Positions 15,353 through 24,275 of a stretch of DNA of 58,075 nt are shown in pieces. Under the pieces are notes generated by a model. That model saw only the letters and a program-made list of their open reading frames with translations, searched no databases and was not told the DNA's origin. A program made the position numbers and the translations under genes. Within the stretch, counting starts at the first letter, position 1, and each line of letters begins with the position of its first letter. Origin of the DNA: Verrucomicrobiaceae bacterium (GTDB lineage Bacteria; Verrucomicrobiota; Verrucomicrobiia; Verrucomicrobiales; Akkermansiaceae); the NCBI GenBank assembly GCA_027487435.1, contig JAIYDP010000255.1:1-58075 (forward strand), read 5' to 3'.

Positions 15353-17464
15353 ATGAATGTCCCGAAAAAAACAGAGGGTGACGATATTGCAAAAATCCAT
15401 CGAGTTTTGGAAAACGTTTCGACCGAAGACGCTCCCGATCCCCTAGCTCGATGCATGTCAAGACTCGATGAGCAAGGCATGCGACTCACCGTTGCGCGTA
15501 TGCCTCTTGCGAAAGCCGTTTGGCAGGCGCATCTGGACTCTCCCGTCATCGTATGGTGCGAAAAAGAAAAGCTTTTTTTAACGATTCTCCAAGCAGGTAC
15601 ATTTCGCATCAGGCTCATCAAACAAGGCGATCCAGAAGAACAAACGACGATCATTTCTCGCGGCGCACTCGCTAGGAGATTGGGATTAAGCAGTGTCAAC
15701 CAAGAGATCGAAGTCGGCATCGTTCATCCGAAACTCTTGGCAGAGTGGGCCAGCACGGCAAAGGAGTCGGCGCATGATCATGCCCATCACGATGGTTCTC
15801 ACGACAGCGGTCACCATGGACACCACATGCCGCCTTTCCGTCGTTTTTTGGGAATTTTACGTCCTGAACGACGTGAGATTACTCTTCTTTTGGTATTCGC
15901 GTTCTTCTCCGGGTTGCTGTACCTCGCTTTGCCCTTGGTCGTAGATGCAGTCGTCACAAACCTAACGTTTGGCTCGCAAACGATGCCCTACTTTCAGGCG
16001 CTCATCATCATTGGCCAACTGCTTACGGCCTGCCTTGTACTTCAAGCATTCGTTATCGGATTCCAGTATTTTGTGGCAGAACTAATCCAGCGGAGAATTT
16101 TTGTTCGCATCGCAGGTGATCTCGCGCATCGGATTCCGCGTGCCGTTTCCAGTGCCTTCGACTCGATGCATGCTCCTGAGCTGGTGAACCGGTTTCTCGA
16201 CTCGGTCACGGTGCAAAAAAATACAGCGATGTTCTTACTAGAAGGCATCAACTTGGTAGCCGCGACACTCATTGGTCTGCTTCTACTAGCTTTGTATCAT
16301 CCCTTGCTGGTGGTCTTCGTCGCGGTAGTGATTACAGCAATCATCATAGCTACCTGGCCGCTTGGTAAGAAAGCTGTGAAGACCGCGATTGCCGAGTCGA
16401 TCTGCAAATATGATCTTGTTAGTTGGTTTGAGCAAGTAGCCGCGTTTCCCAATATGTTCAAAGGCCGTGGGGGTTATGAAATGGCTCACGAACGCACAGA
16501 TGCCCTAGCTACGCAATACGTTTACGCTCGCCGTGCTCACTTCAAAATCGTCATTTGGCAAATTTCTTCACTTCTCTTGATTTCCGTTGTTTCCAGCGTC
16601 GCACTTCTCGTCATCGGAGTAACCTTGGTGTTACGACAAGAACTGACGCTCGGCCAACTAGTCGCCAGCGAACTCATCATGAGCAGCATTGTCGTTTCGA
16701 TTACCAAGATCGGCAAAAAACTTGAAAAATGGTATGACACCATGGCCGCCATCGATAAACTAGGGCATTTGCTTGACCTCGAAACCGAACCGGAAAGCGG
16801 CGAAAAATCGACACCGCGGCAAGATCCGAAAGGGATGAAAGTGGAGGCTCAGAATCTTACTTTTGCCTACCATGAGGGGCATCCTGTTTTTGAAAATCTG
16901 CATTTCTCTCTTATTCCAGGCGCTCGTGCCTGCATCCTTGGATGCCAGGGAAGTGGTGTGAGCTCCTTGCTGAATTTTTGTTTCGCGCTGCGTGCTCCAC
17001 AATCGGGATACATTAGTTTCGATGGTCTGGATATGCGCTTTTGGCATTTGGACTCCCTTCGCAACTCGATGTTATTGCTTCGCCCGGATGAATTCGTCGT
17101 TGGTAGCGTTGCTGACAACATGCGTCTTGGCCGTCAAGAAATTACCACAGATGAAATCCTTTCCGCGCTTGCTGATGTGGGCATGCTAGACGACTGTATG
17201 CAACATCCCGATGGCATGAACATGATGCTTCAAGTGGGTGGCACTCCATTTTCCACAAGACAACGGGTTGCGCTATTGATCGCTCGCGCCATTGTGCAAC
17301 AACCGCGACTTCTACTGATTGATGAAATTTTTGACGGCCTTGACGAAAAGAGCTTCACTAAGCTTACGGAAGTTGTATTTGACCGCAATCGCTCATGGAC
17401 TGTTGTCGTGGCAACTCGCATGCCAGAAGTTCGGGCACTATGTGACCAGATCATCGAACTCTAA
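15353..17464 (+). CDS. Type I secretion-like ABC exporter with degenerate ATPase motifs
   Basis: The 703-residue protein has an N-terminal domain (about 1-135) possibly related to C39-like exporter domains. A linker with nine histidines in 18 residues follows (about 139-160), then a six-helix exporter transmembrane domain (about 170-460) and a C-terminal nucleotide-binding domain. The last is strikingly degenerate. Walker A reads GCQGSGVSS, with valine instead of the essential lysine (about residue 535). The signature reads FSTRQ instead of LSGGQ, the Q-loop glutamine is replaced (LLLRPDEF), and the switch histidine is lost (VVVATRMPE). Walker B (LLLIDEIFDGLD) is intact. The HlyD-like and TolC-like genes follow in one operon, so it is placed as the exporter, but ATP hydrolysis is doubtful. 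Confidence 0.85.
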   Translation: MNVPKKTEGDDIAKIHRVLENVSTEDAPDPLARCMSRLDEQGMRLTVARMPLAKAVWQAHLDSPVIVWCEKEKLFLTILQAGTFRIRLIKQGDPEEQTTIISRGALARRLGLSSVNQEIEVGIVHPKLLAEWASTAKESAHDHAHHDGSHDSGHHGHHMPPFRRFLGILRPERREITLLLVFAFFSGLLYLALPLVVDAVVTNLTFGSQTMPYFQALIIIGQLLTACLVLQAFVIGFQYFVAELIQRRIFVRIAGDLAHRIPRAVSSAFDSMHAPELVNRFLDSVTVQKNTAMFLLEGINLVAATLIGLLLLALYHPLLVVFVAVVITAIIIATWPLGKKAVKTAIAESICKYDLVSWFEQVAAFPNMFKGRGGYEMAHERTDALATQYVYARRAHFKIVIWQISSLLLISVVSSVALLVIGVTLVLRQELTLGQLVASELIMSSIVVSITKIGKKLEKWYDTMAAIDKLGHLLDLETEPESGEKSTPRQDPKGMKVEAQNLTFAYHEGHPVFENLHFSLIPGARACILGCQGSGVSSLLNFCFALRAPQSGYISFDGLDMRFWHLDSLRNSMLLLRPDEFVVGSVADNMRLGRQEITTDEILSALADVGMLDDCMQHPDGMNMMLQVGGTPFSTRQRVALLIARAIVQQPRLLLIDEIFDGLDEKSFTKLTEVVFDRNRSWTVVVATRMPEVRALCDQIIEL

Positions 17465-17476
17465 TCTTTTTCCTTC

Positions 17477-18784
17477 ATGAAATCATCTACCTCCTCTGGA
17501 ACGAGCACTGTTGATAAAACCCGATTGCCTGCCATCAATCTGACTGGTTCGAATCGACTGCCTCACTTGTTCAGTCGATTGCTCATCTTTGCGTTTTTGG
17601 TCATTGTTCTCGTTGTTGCATTTGCGCCGTGGCGGCAATTTGTGCGGGGAACTGGCCAAGTGATTGCCTACGATCCGTTAGAACGTCGCGTCAATGTGGA
17701 ATCCCTCGTGTCAGGCCGGGTTAGCAAGTTGCACGTCTCAGAAGGACAAAAAATCAAAGCCGGCGAAATGATCGCTGAAATACAAGACAACGATCCCAAT
17801 TTTTTGATCAATTTACGCTCGCAACGAGACACTGCGTTAGGACGTGTGGATCTCGTCAAAACAAGAGTCGAAGCACTTGAATCGCAAATCGCGCAGCAGA
17901 CATTAGCCAAAGAGCAAGCACTTGATTCTGCGCGTCAACGAGTCAGTGCTGATAAAATTGCTGCTGAAACTGCGATGCTCGATTACACTCGAGTCGAAAT
18001 TCTTCATGAAAAAGGCCTTACCTCACGTCGGGAGTTCGAAGCCGCGATCCTGCGTCGGGACTCTTCTAACGCGAACTTACTCTCTGCTGAAGCGACGCTC
18101 AAGCGCACGGTAAACGACTTTGATGCTCTCATTTCTTCCACGACCGCCTCGCGGCAATCCGCTCGTAGTGACATGGCAAAAGCACAAGAAGAACTCGCAT
18201 CCTTTGAAATTCGTCTTAGTCAAAATCTTCGGCAAACCGTCACAGCGCCTCGTGATGGCATCATCCTGAGTGTCCCCACCACCGATGGTAGCTACCTTAA
18301 ACCAGGAGATCTGATTTGTGTGCTCATTCCCAACACGGAAAAACGCTTCGTTGAGGCATGGATCGATGGCAACGACGTCGCGCTTATTCATACACGCAAA
18401 GAGGAAAATGGCGTCATTACCCCCGGCAGCCAAGTCCGATTGGTTTTCGAAGGTTGGCCCGCGATTCAATCCATTGGCTGGCCACAACTTGCCGTTGGAA
18501 CCTTCGGAGGCGAAGTGATGTTTGTTGACGCCACAGATGACGGAAAAGGAAAATTCCGCATCCTCATCGCTCCGACCGAAGATATCGTTGATCGCGGTGA
18601 TGGCAATGGACCCGTAAAAGTCGCATGGCCTGATGGCGACCGCTGGCTTCGCCAAGGCGTCAAAACCAATACCTGGGTCATGCTCGACGAAGTGCCTCTT
18701 TGGTTCGAAATCTGGCGACAAATCAACGGCTTTCCTGCCATCGGCACTGGCCTGAAAGAGGAAACAGAAAAACTGAAAAAATGA
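17477..18784 (+). CDS. HlyD-family membrane fusion (periplasmic adaptor) protein
   Basis: This 435-residue adaptor would link the inner-membrane exporter upstream to the outer-membrane channel downstream. It has one transmembrane helix (about residues 33-52). A biotinyl-lipoyl half motif follows (SLVSGRVSKLHVSEGQKIKAG, about 75-95), then a long coiled-coil hairpin (about 105-240) and the second lipoyl half (QTVTAPRDGIILSVPTTDGS, about 253-275). A beta-barrel domain ends the protein. It begins 12 bases after the ABC gene and overlaps the TolC-like gene by 4 bases (ATGA), which shows tight operon structure. Confidence 0.9.
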   Translation: MKSSTSSGTSTVDKTRLPAINLTGSNRLPHLFSRLLIFAFLVIVLVVAFAPWRQFVRGTGQVIAYDPLERRVNVESLVSGRVSKLHVSEGQKIKAGEMIAEIQDNDPNFLINLRSQRDTALGRVDLVKTRVEALESQIAQQTLAKEQALDSARQRVSADKIAAETAMLDYTRVEILHEKGLTSRREFEAAILRRDSSNANLLSAEATLKRTVNDFDALISSTTASRQSARSDMAKAQEELASFEIRLSQNLRQTVTAPRDGIILSVPTTDGSYLKPGDLICVLIPNTEKRFVEAWIDGNDVALIHTRKEENGVITPGSQVRLVFEGWPAIQSIGWPQLAVGTFGGEVMFVDATDDGKGKFRILIAPTEDIVDRGDGNGPVKVAWPDGDRWLRQGVKTNTWVMLDEVPLWFEIWRQINGFPAIGTGLKEETEKLKK

Positions 18785-20205
18785 GAATTCCGCGCCTCAT
18801 TCATAACATCTGCTTCGTTGCCTGCGTGATGCATCACGTCGCGAAAGCCGAGGAAACGCTGTCGATTGACCAAGTGCTTACTACCGTGCGCACCCAGTAT
18901 CCACCGATGCTCGCTGCATGGCTTCAGCAAGATGTTACGAATGGCAGGATCCGCCAAGCACAAGGTGCCTTCGATCCAGTTTTGATGGCATCATTGAATT
19001 TCCGCCCCATCGACTATTACGATGGAGCCACGATGAATTTCCTCATCGATCAACCACTCATGACAGGTGGCAGTATCTACGGAGGCTATCGACTTAGCAC
19101 AGGATCCCTCGCGAGTTATGACAGGAAAGACAGAACTTCGCCCGACGGGGAAGCCATTATAGGAGCGAGAATACCGTTGATGCGCGACCGCACATTCGAT
19201 GCGCGGCGGGCTAACATTGGTCAAGCTGCTGTGGATCGCGAGCTTGCGGATCCATTGATCCTTCGCCAATACATCACCTTCCACCGTGCCGCACGCTTTG
19301 CCTATTTTAACTGGATTGCCGCTGGCAAAAGGCTCGTCGTTGCCGAAAATGTCTTACGCATAGCAAAACAGCGCGACGAATTTCTTAAAAAACAAGCCGA
19401 AGTTGGCGCAATCGCGCCCATCGTGCTGGTGGACAATCAGCGTCTCGTAGTGAGTCGAGAAATTGCAGTAATCAATGCGAAGCGCCGCCTCGAAGCGACA
19501 AGCATCGAACTCTCGCTCTTCCATCGCGATACAAAAACCGGCGAGCCAATTTTACCACGTAGAGAGCAGCTTCCCGACTTTCCCAAGCCCGTTGTTGTTG
19601 ATGAACTGCAAGTCATTTCCGACCGTGGCCGAGCGACTTTTCGTCGTCCCGAGATTCGAGAAATCGACCTTCTTGTCAGCAAAGGTGAAATCGACAAGCG
19701 ACTGGCCAACAACAATCTCAAGCCGAATCTCGACCTATCCGTGGAACTCAATCAAGCCATCGGCAGTGGTGTGCCTAAAGACATTGAGCGCACCGAACTT
19801 AACGGATTATTGCGATTCACCGTGCCAATTGGTCGAAATGAAGCCAAAGGAAGGCTTGCAGCCATCGAGGCCGGCATCGTGCAACTTGCACAACGACGAA
19901 AATTCGCTAGCGATCAAATCATTGCCGAGTCCAACAACACCTACCAAGAGCTTTGCACCGCCGCCGAGGCGCTCAGCCAAACCAAATTAAACGTCGATCT
20001 CGCTCGTCAGTTGGAAGCCGCAGAGAGCGAGCGCTTTACTCAAGGTGCTACGGATTTGCTGACACTCCAAATTCGTGAGCAAGCGTCGTTTGAAGCGGAG
20101 CTACTGCAAGTCGATGCTCTTTTCGCGTTCTTTCGCGCGCAAGCCGAATACCAAGCTGCTGTCGCTAGCGATGCTCCGAGCAGCCTGTTGAGCACCAAGA
20201 AGTGA
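18781..20205 (+). CDS. TolC-family outer-membrane efflux/secretion channel
   Basis: The start is the ATG at 18781, overlapping the HlyD-like stop codon as ATGA. It opens a signal peptide ending near residue 23 (VAKA). The 474-residue product is mostly long amphipathic helices with two similar halves, the hallmark of TolC trimers (for example AESERFTQGATDLLTLQIRE in the second half). With the two genes upstream it completes a tripartite type I secretion or efflux set. No RTX-type substrate or protease gene is adjacent, so the exported substrate is unknown. Confidence 0.9.
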   Translation: MRIPRLIHNICFVACVMHHVAKAEETLSIDQVLTTVRTQYPPMLAAWLQQDVTNGRIRQAQGAFDPVLMASLNFRPIDYYDGATMNFLIDQPLMTGGSIYGGYRLSTGSLASYDRKDRTSPDGEAIIGARIPLMRDRTFDARRANIGQAAVDRELADPLILRQYITFHRAARFAYFNWIAAGKRLVVAENVLRIAKQRDEFLKKQAEVGAIAPIVLVDNQRLVVSREIAVINAKRRLEATSIELSLFHRDTKTGEPILPRREQLPDFPKPVVVDELQVISDRGRATFRRPEIREIDLLVSKGEIDKRLANNNLKPNLDLSVELNQAIGSGVPKDIERTELNGLLRFTVPIGRNEAKGRLAAIEAGIVQLAQRRKFASDQIIAESNNTYQELCTAAEALSQTKLNVDLARQLEAAESERFTQGATDLLTLQIREQASFEAELLQVDALFAFFRAQAEYQAAVASDAPSSLLSTKK

Positions 20206-20501
20206 TCACCCGAAAATCACGGTGAAAGAACTGCGTTGCGATCCACGCATGACCGAAAAGATTTCTCCACTGAGGACCATGGAACCCGACGAAAAAAATG
20301 CGACGCTTGATCAATGATCTCGTCGCACTAGGGAAATAAGAAATGATTCCAACATCCGAAGTAGAGCACCAGCAGGTCGCAGTCAGGCTTTGATGAGCAA
20401 GGAGTTTCTTGGCCGCAGTAGGCGCATCCGGCGATGCTGCCCCAAGGTTTGAGTTGCCTTGCGCAGCAAATGATGGCGGCGTTATACTTTGGATTTCGGG
20501 A
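20206..20501. other. Intergenic region without visible gene
   Basis: This is a 296-base gap between the secretion operon and a convergent small gene. The open frames here lack a plausible start, composition or domain. I see no hairpin with a T-tract and no repeat shared with other parts of the window. Confidence 0.5.
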
Positions 20502-20804
20502 TTATTCTTCCACAGCTCCGAACTCGGAATGAGCTTCGCGCACACGCTTGGAACCTTTGTATTCTTTACCAATTTTCTCTACCAAACCACGAGTGACGAG
20601 GTTTTGCAATTTTTCGTATGCGCGCAAACGCAACATCTCTTCTCCACCAGATACGGCATTACGTAACTTGAGTTTTTCAAAAGTAAGTTCGAACAGTTGA
20701 TTGAAAGGAAAGATACGATCTTCCGCAAGGACGTTGACCAATTCATCGGTTACATGATCGGGGAGACGTCGGGAAAATCGTGTTTTTTTTGTGCCAGTTG
20801 CCAT
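20502..20804 (-). CDS. Small basic protein, possible DNA-binding, unknown
   Basis: The product is 100 residues from the ATG at 20804 (a GTG three codons upstream is also possible). It is helical, with a basic N terminus (TKKTRFSRRLPDHVTDEL) and a segment YEKLQNLVTRGLVEKIGKEY that resembles a winged-helix recognition region. Together these suggest a small nucleic-acid-binding regulator. It has no signal peptide. The gene is monocistronic. I do not recognise the family, so the function is tentative. Confidence 0.65.
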   Translation of the reverse strand: MATGTKKTRFSRRLPDHVTDELVNVLAEDRIFPFNQLFELTFEKLKLRNAVSGGEEMLRLRAYEKLQNLVTRGLVEKIGKEYKGSKRVREAHSEFGAVEE

Positions 20805-20890
20805 AACAGGCACAACATGTCACAGCAAAACGCAAAAAGCTAGTCGAATTTCACAATTCATGGAAATTCCCAGCCCAGAGGAATGCAAAA

Positions 20891-22249
20891 CTACGCTTCC
20901 GAATGGGCGAGTTCTTCGAGCAGATATCGATTCAGCAACATCCCTGCTTCGAAATTGGCGACAGGGAAATTTTCATTCGGCGCATGGATTTGGCAGCCTG
21001 GAATGGAAAGGCCCAGCAACAGTGTGTCACGTCCGAGGATTTCTCGAAAGGTCTGAATGATAGGAATGCTACCGCCTTCGCGAATGAGCACCGGTTCGCG
21101 ACCAAAAGCTTTGCTTAGCGCGCGCTGGGCAGCTTTGCCAAAAGGTGCGTGCGGGTCTGCGATATACGGTTTGCCATCGTGGCCAATCTCCACCTCGCAG
21201 GTGACGCCAGCGGGGCAATGTGCGAGAAAATGACGGCGGACTTTTTCCATAATATCGGCAGGATCTTGGTCGGGAACGAGACGGAAGCTAAACTTCGCAA
21301 AAGCTTCTGCAGGCAAAACGGTTTTCGAGCCTTCTCCTTGGTAGCCTCCTCCAATGCCATTGACCTCGGCTGTCGGCCTCGCCCAGATGCGTTCTGCACT
21401 GCTGTAACCTGGTTCACCAAAGGCAGATGGCGAGCCTGTGACTGCCAAAAAATCTGCATCGGCGGCGCCGGGAATCAGGCTCCACATTTCGCGCTCCCAC
21501 GCTTCGAGCGGGCGAACATCATCGTAAAAGCCATCGACAAGTATTTTGCCTTCGGAGTCGTGCAAGCTAGTGACCAAACGCGCAATCGCCGTAGCAGGAT
21601 TCGCCACCGCGCCGCCATACACCCCCGAGTGCAAGTCGCCTTTGGGACCGCGCAAAGTCACCTCCGCACAGGCGATCCCCCGCAGACCGTACCCCATAGT
21701 AGGCAGTCCTGGCGCCACCATACCGGTATCCGATACTGCAATGATGTCGCAAGCCAAAGAGTCGCGATGTTCGCGCAAAAAACCTGCTAAATTCGGGCTA
21801 CCGATTTCCTCTTCGCCTTCAAAAAGGAAAATCAAATTGACCGGAAGATCACCTTGTTCGTGCAGAGTTTGCTCAACGCCTAAGACGTGTGCGAGCATTT
21901 GCCCCTTATTGTCCGAAGTGCCGCGCGCCCAAATCTTGCCATCGCGGATTTCTGGTTCAAAGGGCTTACTATCCCACAAATGAAGAGGATCCACGGGTTG
22001 AACATCGTAATGCCCGTATATCAACACCGTTTTTCGCTCAGGTCTATGGGTATTGCGAGCGACGACAACAGGGTGCTGGGCCGTTTCGTGCACCGCAGAA
22101 TTCAGGCCCATGCTCTCAAGTTTCGCGTGAAGCCATTCGGCACAAGCACGCACATCGGAGTTATGGCGTGAGTCGGTTGAAATGCTAGGAAAACGCAGAA
22201 ACGCAAAGAGATCTTCAAGCTGAGGTGTCATGGCGAAAGAATGTCGCAT
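20891..22249 (-). CDS. M20-family metallodipeptidase
   Basis: The product is a zinc-dependent cytoplasmic peptidase of the M20A type. Metal and catalytic motifs are visible in order: GHYDVQPVD (about residue 78), GTSDNKGQ (about 109), EGEEEIGS (about 145, catalytic Glu pair), a HSGVYGG dimerisation-domain motif (about 210), and a C-terminal GCQIHAPNE with the last metal-binding histidine. About 452 residues is the family size. I choose the ATG at 22249 because GGGGAGG sits 5 bases upstream. The exported-protein gene at 22280-22831 precedes it on the same strand, so the two may be co-transcribed. Confidence 0.9.
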   Translation of the reverse strand: MRHSFAMTPQLEDLFAFLRFPSISTDSRHNSDVRACAEWLHAKLESMGLNSAVHETAQHPVVVARNTHRPERKTVLIYGHYDVQPVDPLHLWDSKPFEPEIRDGKIWARGTSDNKGQMLAHVLGVEQTLHEQGDLPVNLIFLFEGEEEIGSPNLAGFLREHRDSLACDIIAVSDTGMVAPGLPTMGYGLRGIACAEVTLRGPKGDLHSGVYGGAVANPATAIARLVTSLHDSEGKILVDGFYDDVRPLEAWEREMWSLIPGAADADFLAVTGSPSAFGEPGYSSAERIWARPTAEVNGIGGGYQGEGSKTVLPAEAFAKFSFRLVPDQDPADIMEKVRRHFLAHCPAGVTCEVEIGHDGKPYIADPHAPFGKAAQRALSKAFGREPVLIREGGSIPIIQTFREILGRDTLLLGLSIPGCQIHAPNENFPVANFEAGMLLNRYLLEELAHSEA

Positions 22250-22279
22250 GTTGCCTCCCCGCCGCAAGCAAAACGTCAA

Positions 22280-22831
22280 TCAATTCATCGCGCCTGGCAC
22301 GGTGTATTGGCAATTGAGATCCTGCAATGTCGCGTTGGTATCCACAGTTCCTGTGATCCGCAGTGTCACTTGCAGGTCTTTTTTCTGATTCTTATTGTAC
22401 TCCGTCAATGTTCGGCGAATGGCTGCGGCAACGAGTTTCACGACTTGCCGTGAGGTAAGATCGATTTCCTTTGGCAAATGCAAACCAGAGACATCCACTT
22501 CAACCTTGAATTCTTGGGGACTGAGGATTTCTGCTTCGAGTTTTACCCCACACAATTGGCAAAGATTGACTTCTTTGATGTCGTAATTTTGATTATTGCT
22601 TTGCAAGCGCAGAGGCATGGCCACCGAACGCACGAGAGCCTCTGGAAAATCACCCGTCAAGGCCATAGGCACCGACATGATGGCGGCTTGCAATGACTCG
22701 CCGGAATCGGCATCGACCTCATCATCGACATCGGATCCATGTAGGCTGACAGGCTGATAGACGGGCACGACTTCGATCACCGTAGCGAAAACCGAAGAAA
22801 GAAGTAGAAAAACAACGCAAAGATGCTTCAT
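22280..22831 (-). CDS. Exported protein of unknown function
   Basis: The ATG at 22831 opens a signal peptide (MKHLCVVFLLLSSVFA). The mature protein of about 165 residues contains a CQLC motif and a region of predicted strand and helix, with no named domain. Family unknown. It ends 31 bases before the dipeptidase gene on the same strand and starts back-to-back with the gene at 22953 on the opposite strand. Confidence 0.65.
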   Translation of the reverse strand: MKHLCVVFLLLSSVFATVIEVVPVYQPVSLHGSDVDDEVDADSGESLQAAIMSVPMALTGDFPEALVRSVAMPLRLQSNNQNYDIKEVNLCQLCGVKLEAEILSPQEFKVEVDVSGLHLPKEIDLTSRQVVKLVAAAIRRTLTEYNKNQKKDLQVTLRITGTVDTNATLQDLNCQYTVPGAMN

Positions 22832-22952
22832 GGAGTGTGCCAAAACAAAACCACAAGCGTTGCTGTGGGTCAAGATTCGATATTGTCGATTCAGCGCGGA
22901 GGTCCGTGTAAATGTCATTGACGAATGTTGCGCTCACTTTACTCTCGACGAA

Positions 22953-23414
22953 GTGAAAATAGATCTTAGTGACCGAGAAGTTCGAACTCTTCTCGATATG
23001 CTCACGCTGGCAGAGCGAGTGGCAGATTGGGAGGAAAACGAAGAAATTTCCGTCGAACTTCATTCTTACCTTCGCCTCAAAGAAAAGATTTTTTCGCAAG
23101 TCAAAAGCCATGGCTACGACGATCTCGTCGAATACGATGAAACAACGCAGCAATATCATCTCACTCTACCGTTCGATACAATTTGCCACTATGCCGACTT
23201 TTTCAATGATTTTCGCGAAGATACGTTTTGGCAAGAATTTGTCGACCACATGGTAGATCGCGATTTAATCAAACGATTGGGCGAAGAAAAATTTAATCAA
23301 CTTACTCTCGAGGAAAGAGAAATCTTAGCCGAAGGTCTCGAGAAACGCTATTGGCCCGAATTGGAGAAACATGGCCTCGATCATTTTCATATCATCCATC
23401 CCCAATCAGGCTGA
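22953..23414 (+). CDS. Acidic helical cytoplasmic protein, unknown
   Basis: The start is uncertain. I favour the GTG at 22953 (MKIDLSDREVRTLLDML), because the longer frame overlaps the divergent exported-protein gene and begins with an unlikely sequence. The product has about 153 residues, is rich in Glu and aromatic residues (FFNDFREDTFWQEFVDHM, then KRYWPELEKHGLDHF), and has no membrane segment. I do not recognise the family. Confidence 0.6.
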   Translation: MKIDLSDREVRTLLDMLTLAERVADWEENEEISVELHSYLRLKEKIFSQVKSHGYDDLVEYDETTQQYHLTLPFDTICHYADFFNDFREDTFWQEFVDHMVDRDLIKRLGEEKFNQLTLEEREILAEGLEKRYWPELEKHGLDHFHIIHPQSG

Positions 23415-23528
23415 AGTCGCAGCACTTGGGCTTCGTTTCAGAGAAAATCTCCGTGTTCGAAAATACTGACAAAGATTTTCTCCGAGTTTTCGAAATGTTT
23501 GAAATCACAATGCGTATCTACAAACACT

Positions 23529-24161
23529 ATGCCTCGAGTCACCATTACCGTGAATGAACATAAGCCCCAGCCTTACCGCTTTCCTTTGGATCGAGCTAAA
23601 GTGTCGATGGGGCGAGGTTCGGAGAATGATATTCCCATCAACTGTCCGTCCGTATCCGTATTTCACGCGGTGATGGAGCGCCAGAGTGGTGGGTTTCGCA
23701 TCAAAGATTTGAGTTCCACCAACGGCACGAAGATTGATGGGGTCAAGCAAGACGTCATCCCTCTCACCGATGGTTGCGTTATCGAATTAGGTGACGTGCG
23801 ATTTGAATTTCAGCTATCCGATGACGAAAAAGAGTCATTGGCGGCTGAAGCTGTCGAAGCACCGAAGACCAAGGAAGCGCCAAAAAACCCCGAGGAGACG
23901 GTGAAAAAAGCGAACCCAGTCCGCAAGCCTGCGCCGAAGCCTGCTGTGTCCGTTGGTTCTCCTGTACAGAGCGCGATGATGTTTCTTTGCTTTTTGATAC
24001 TAGCAGCGATTGCCTTTTGGATAGGCCTATCCATGCGTCACCAAAAAGAAATGGGGAAATCGTTGATGGAATCGATGTCACCCGCGAAAGCAAAGCCTGA
24101 AGCTGCGCCAAAATCGAGTTTCCCTGCTGACTCTCTCGCTCCTGAAACGGAAACTCCATAA
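23529..24161 (+). CDS. FHA-domain protein with C-terminal membrane anchor
   Basis: FHA domains bind phosphothreonine peptides. Starting at the ATG at 23529, residues about 5-95 form the domain with GRGSENDI, a SVFH motif (serine to histidine, where SxxH is usual) and SSTNGTKIDG. A Lys/Pro/Ala-rich linker follows (about 105-145). One transmembrane helix (about 150-170, MMFLCFLILAAIAFWIGLSM) then precedes a short periplasmic tail. The FHA domain therefore faces the cytoplasm. No Ser/Thr kinase is adjacent, so the partner is unknown. Confidence 0.85.
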   Translation: MPRVTITVNEHKPQPYRFPLDRAKVSMGRGSENDIPINCPSVSVFHAVMERQSGGFRIKDLSSTNGTKIDGVKQDVIPLTDGCVIELGDVRFEFQLSDDEKESLAAEAVEAPKTKEAPKNPEETVKKANPVRKPAPKPAVSVGSPVQSAMMFLCFLILAAIAFWIGLSMRHQKEMGKSLMESMSPAKAKPEAAPKSSFPADSLAPETETP

Positions 24162-24275
24162 GGGATTTTCGCCGCGGAATGATGGTTCGTTAGGCATGGG
24201 GAAAAAATTCAAAGAATCGCGTATTTTCCTTTGCCTTTAGGTGAATCTTACCCGATAAGTGCCACCGCACCAACT

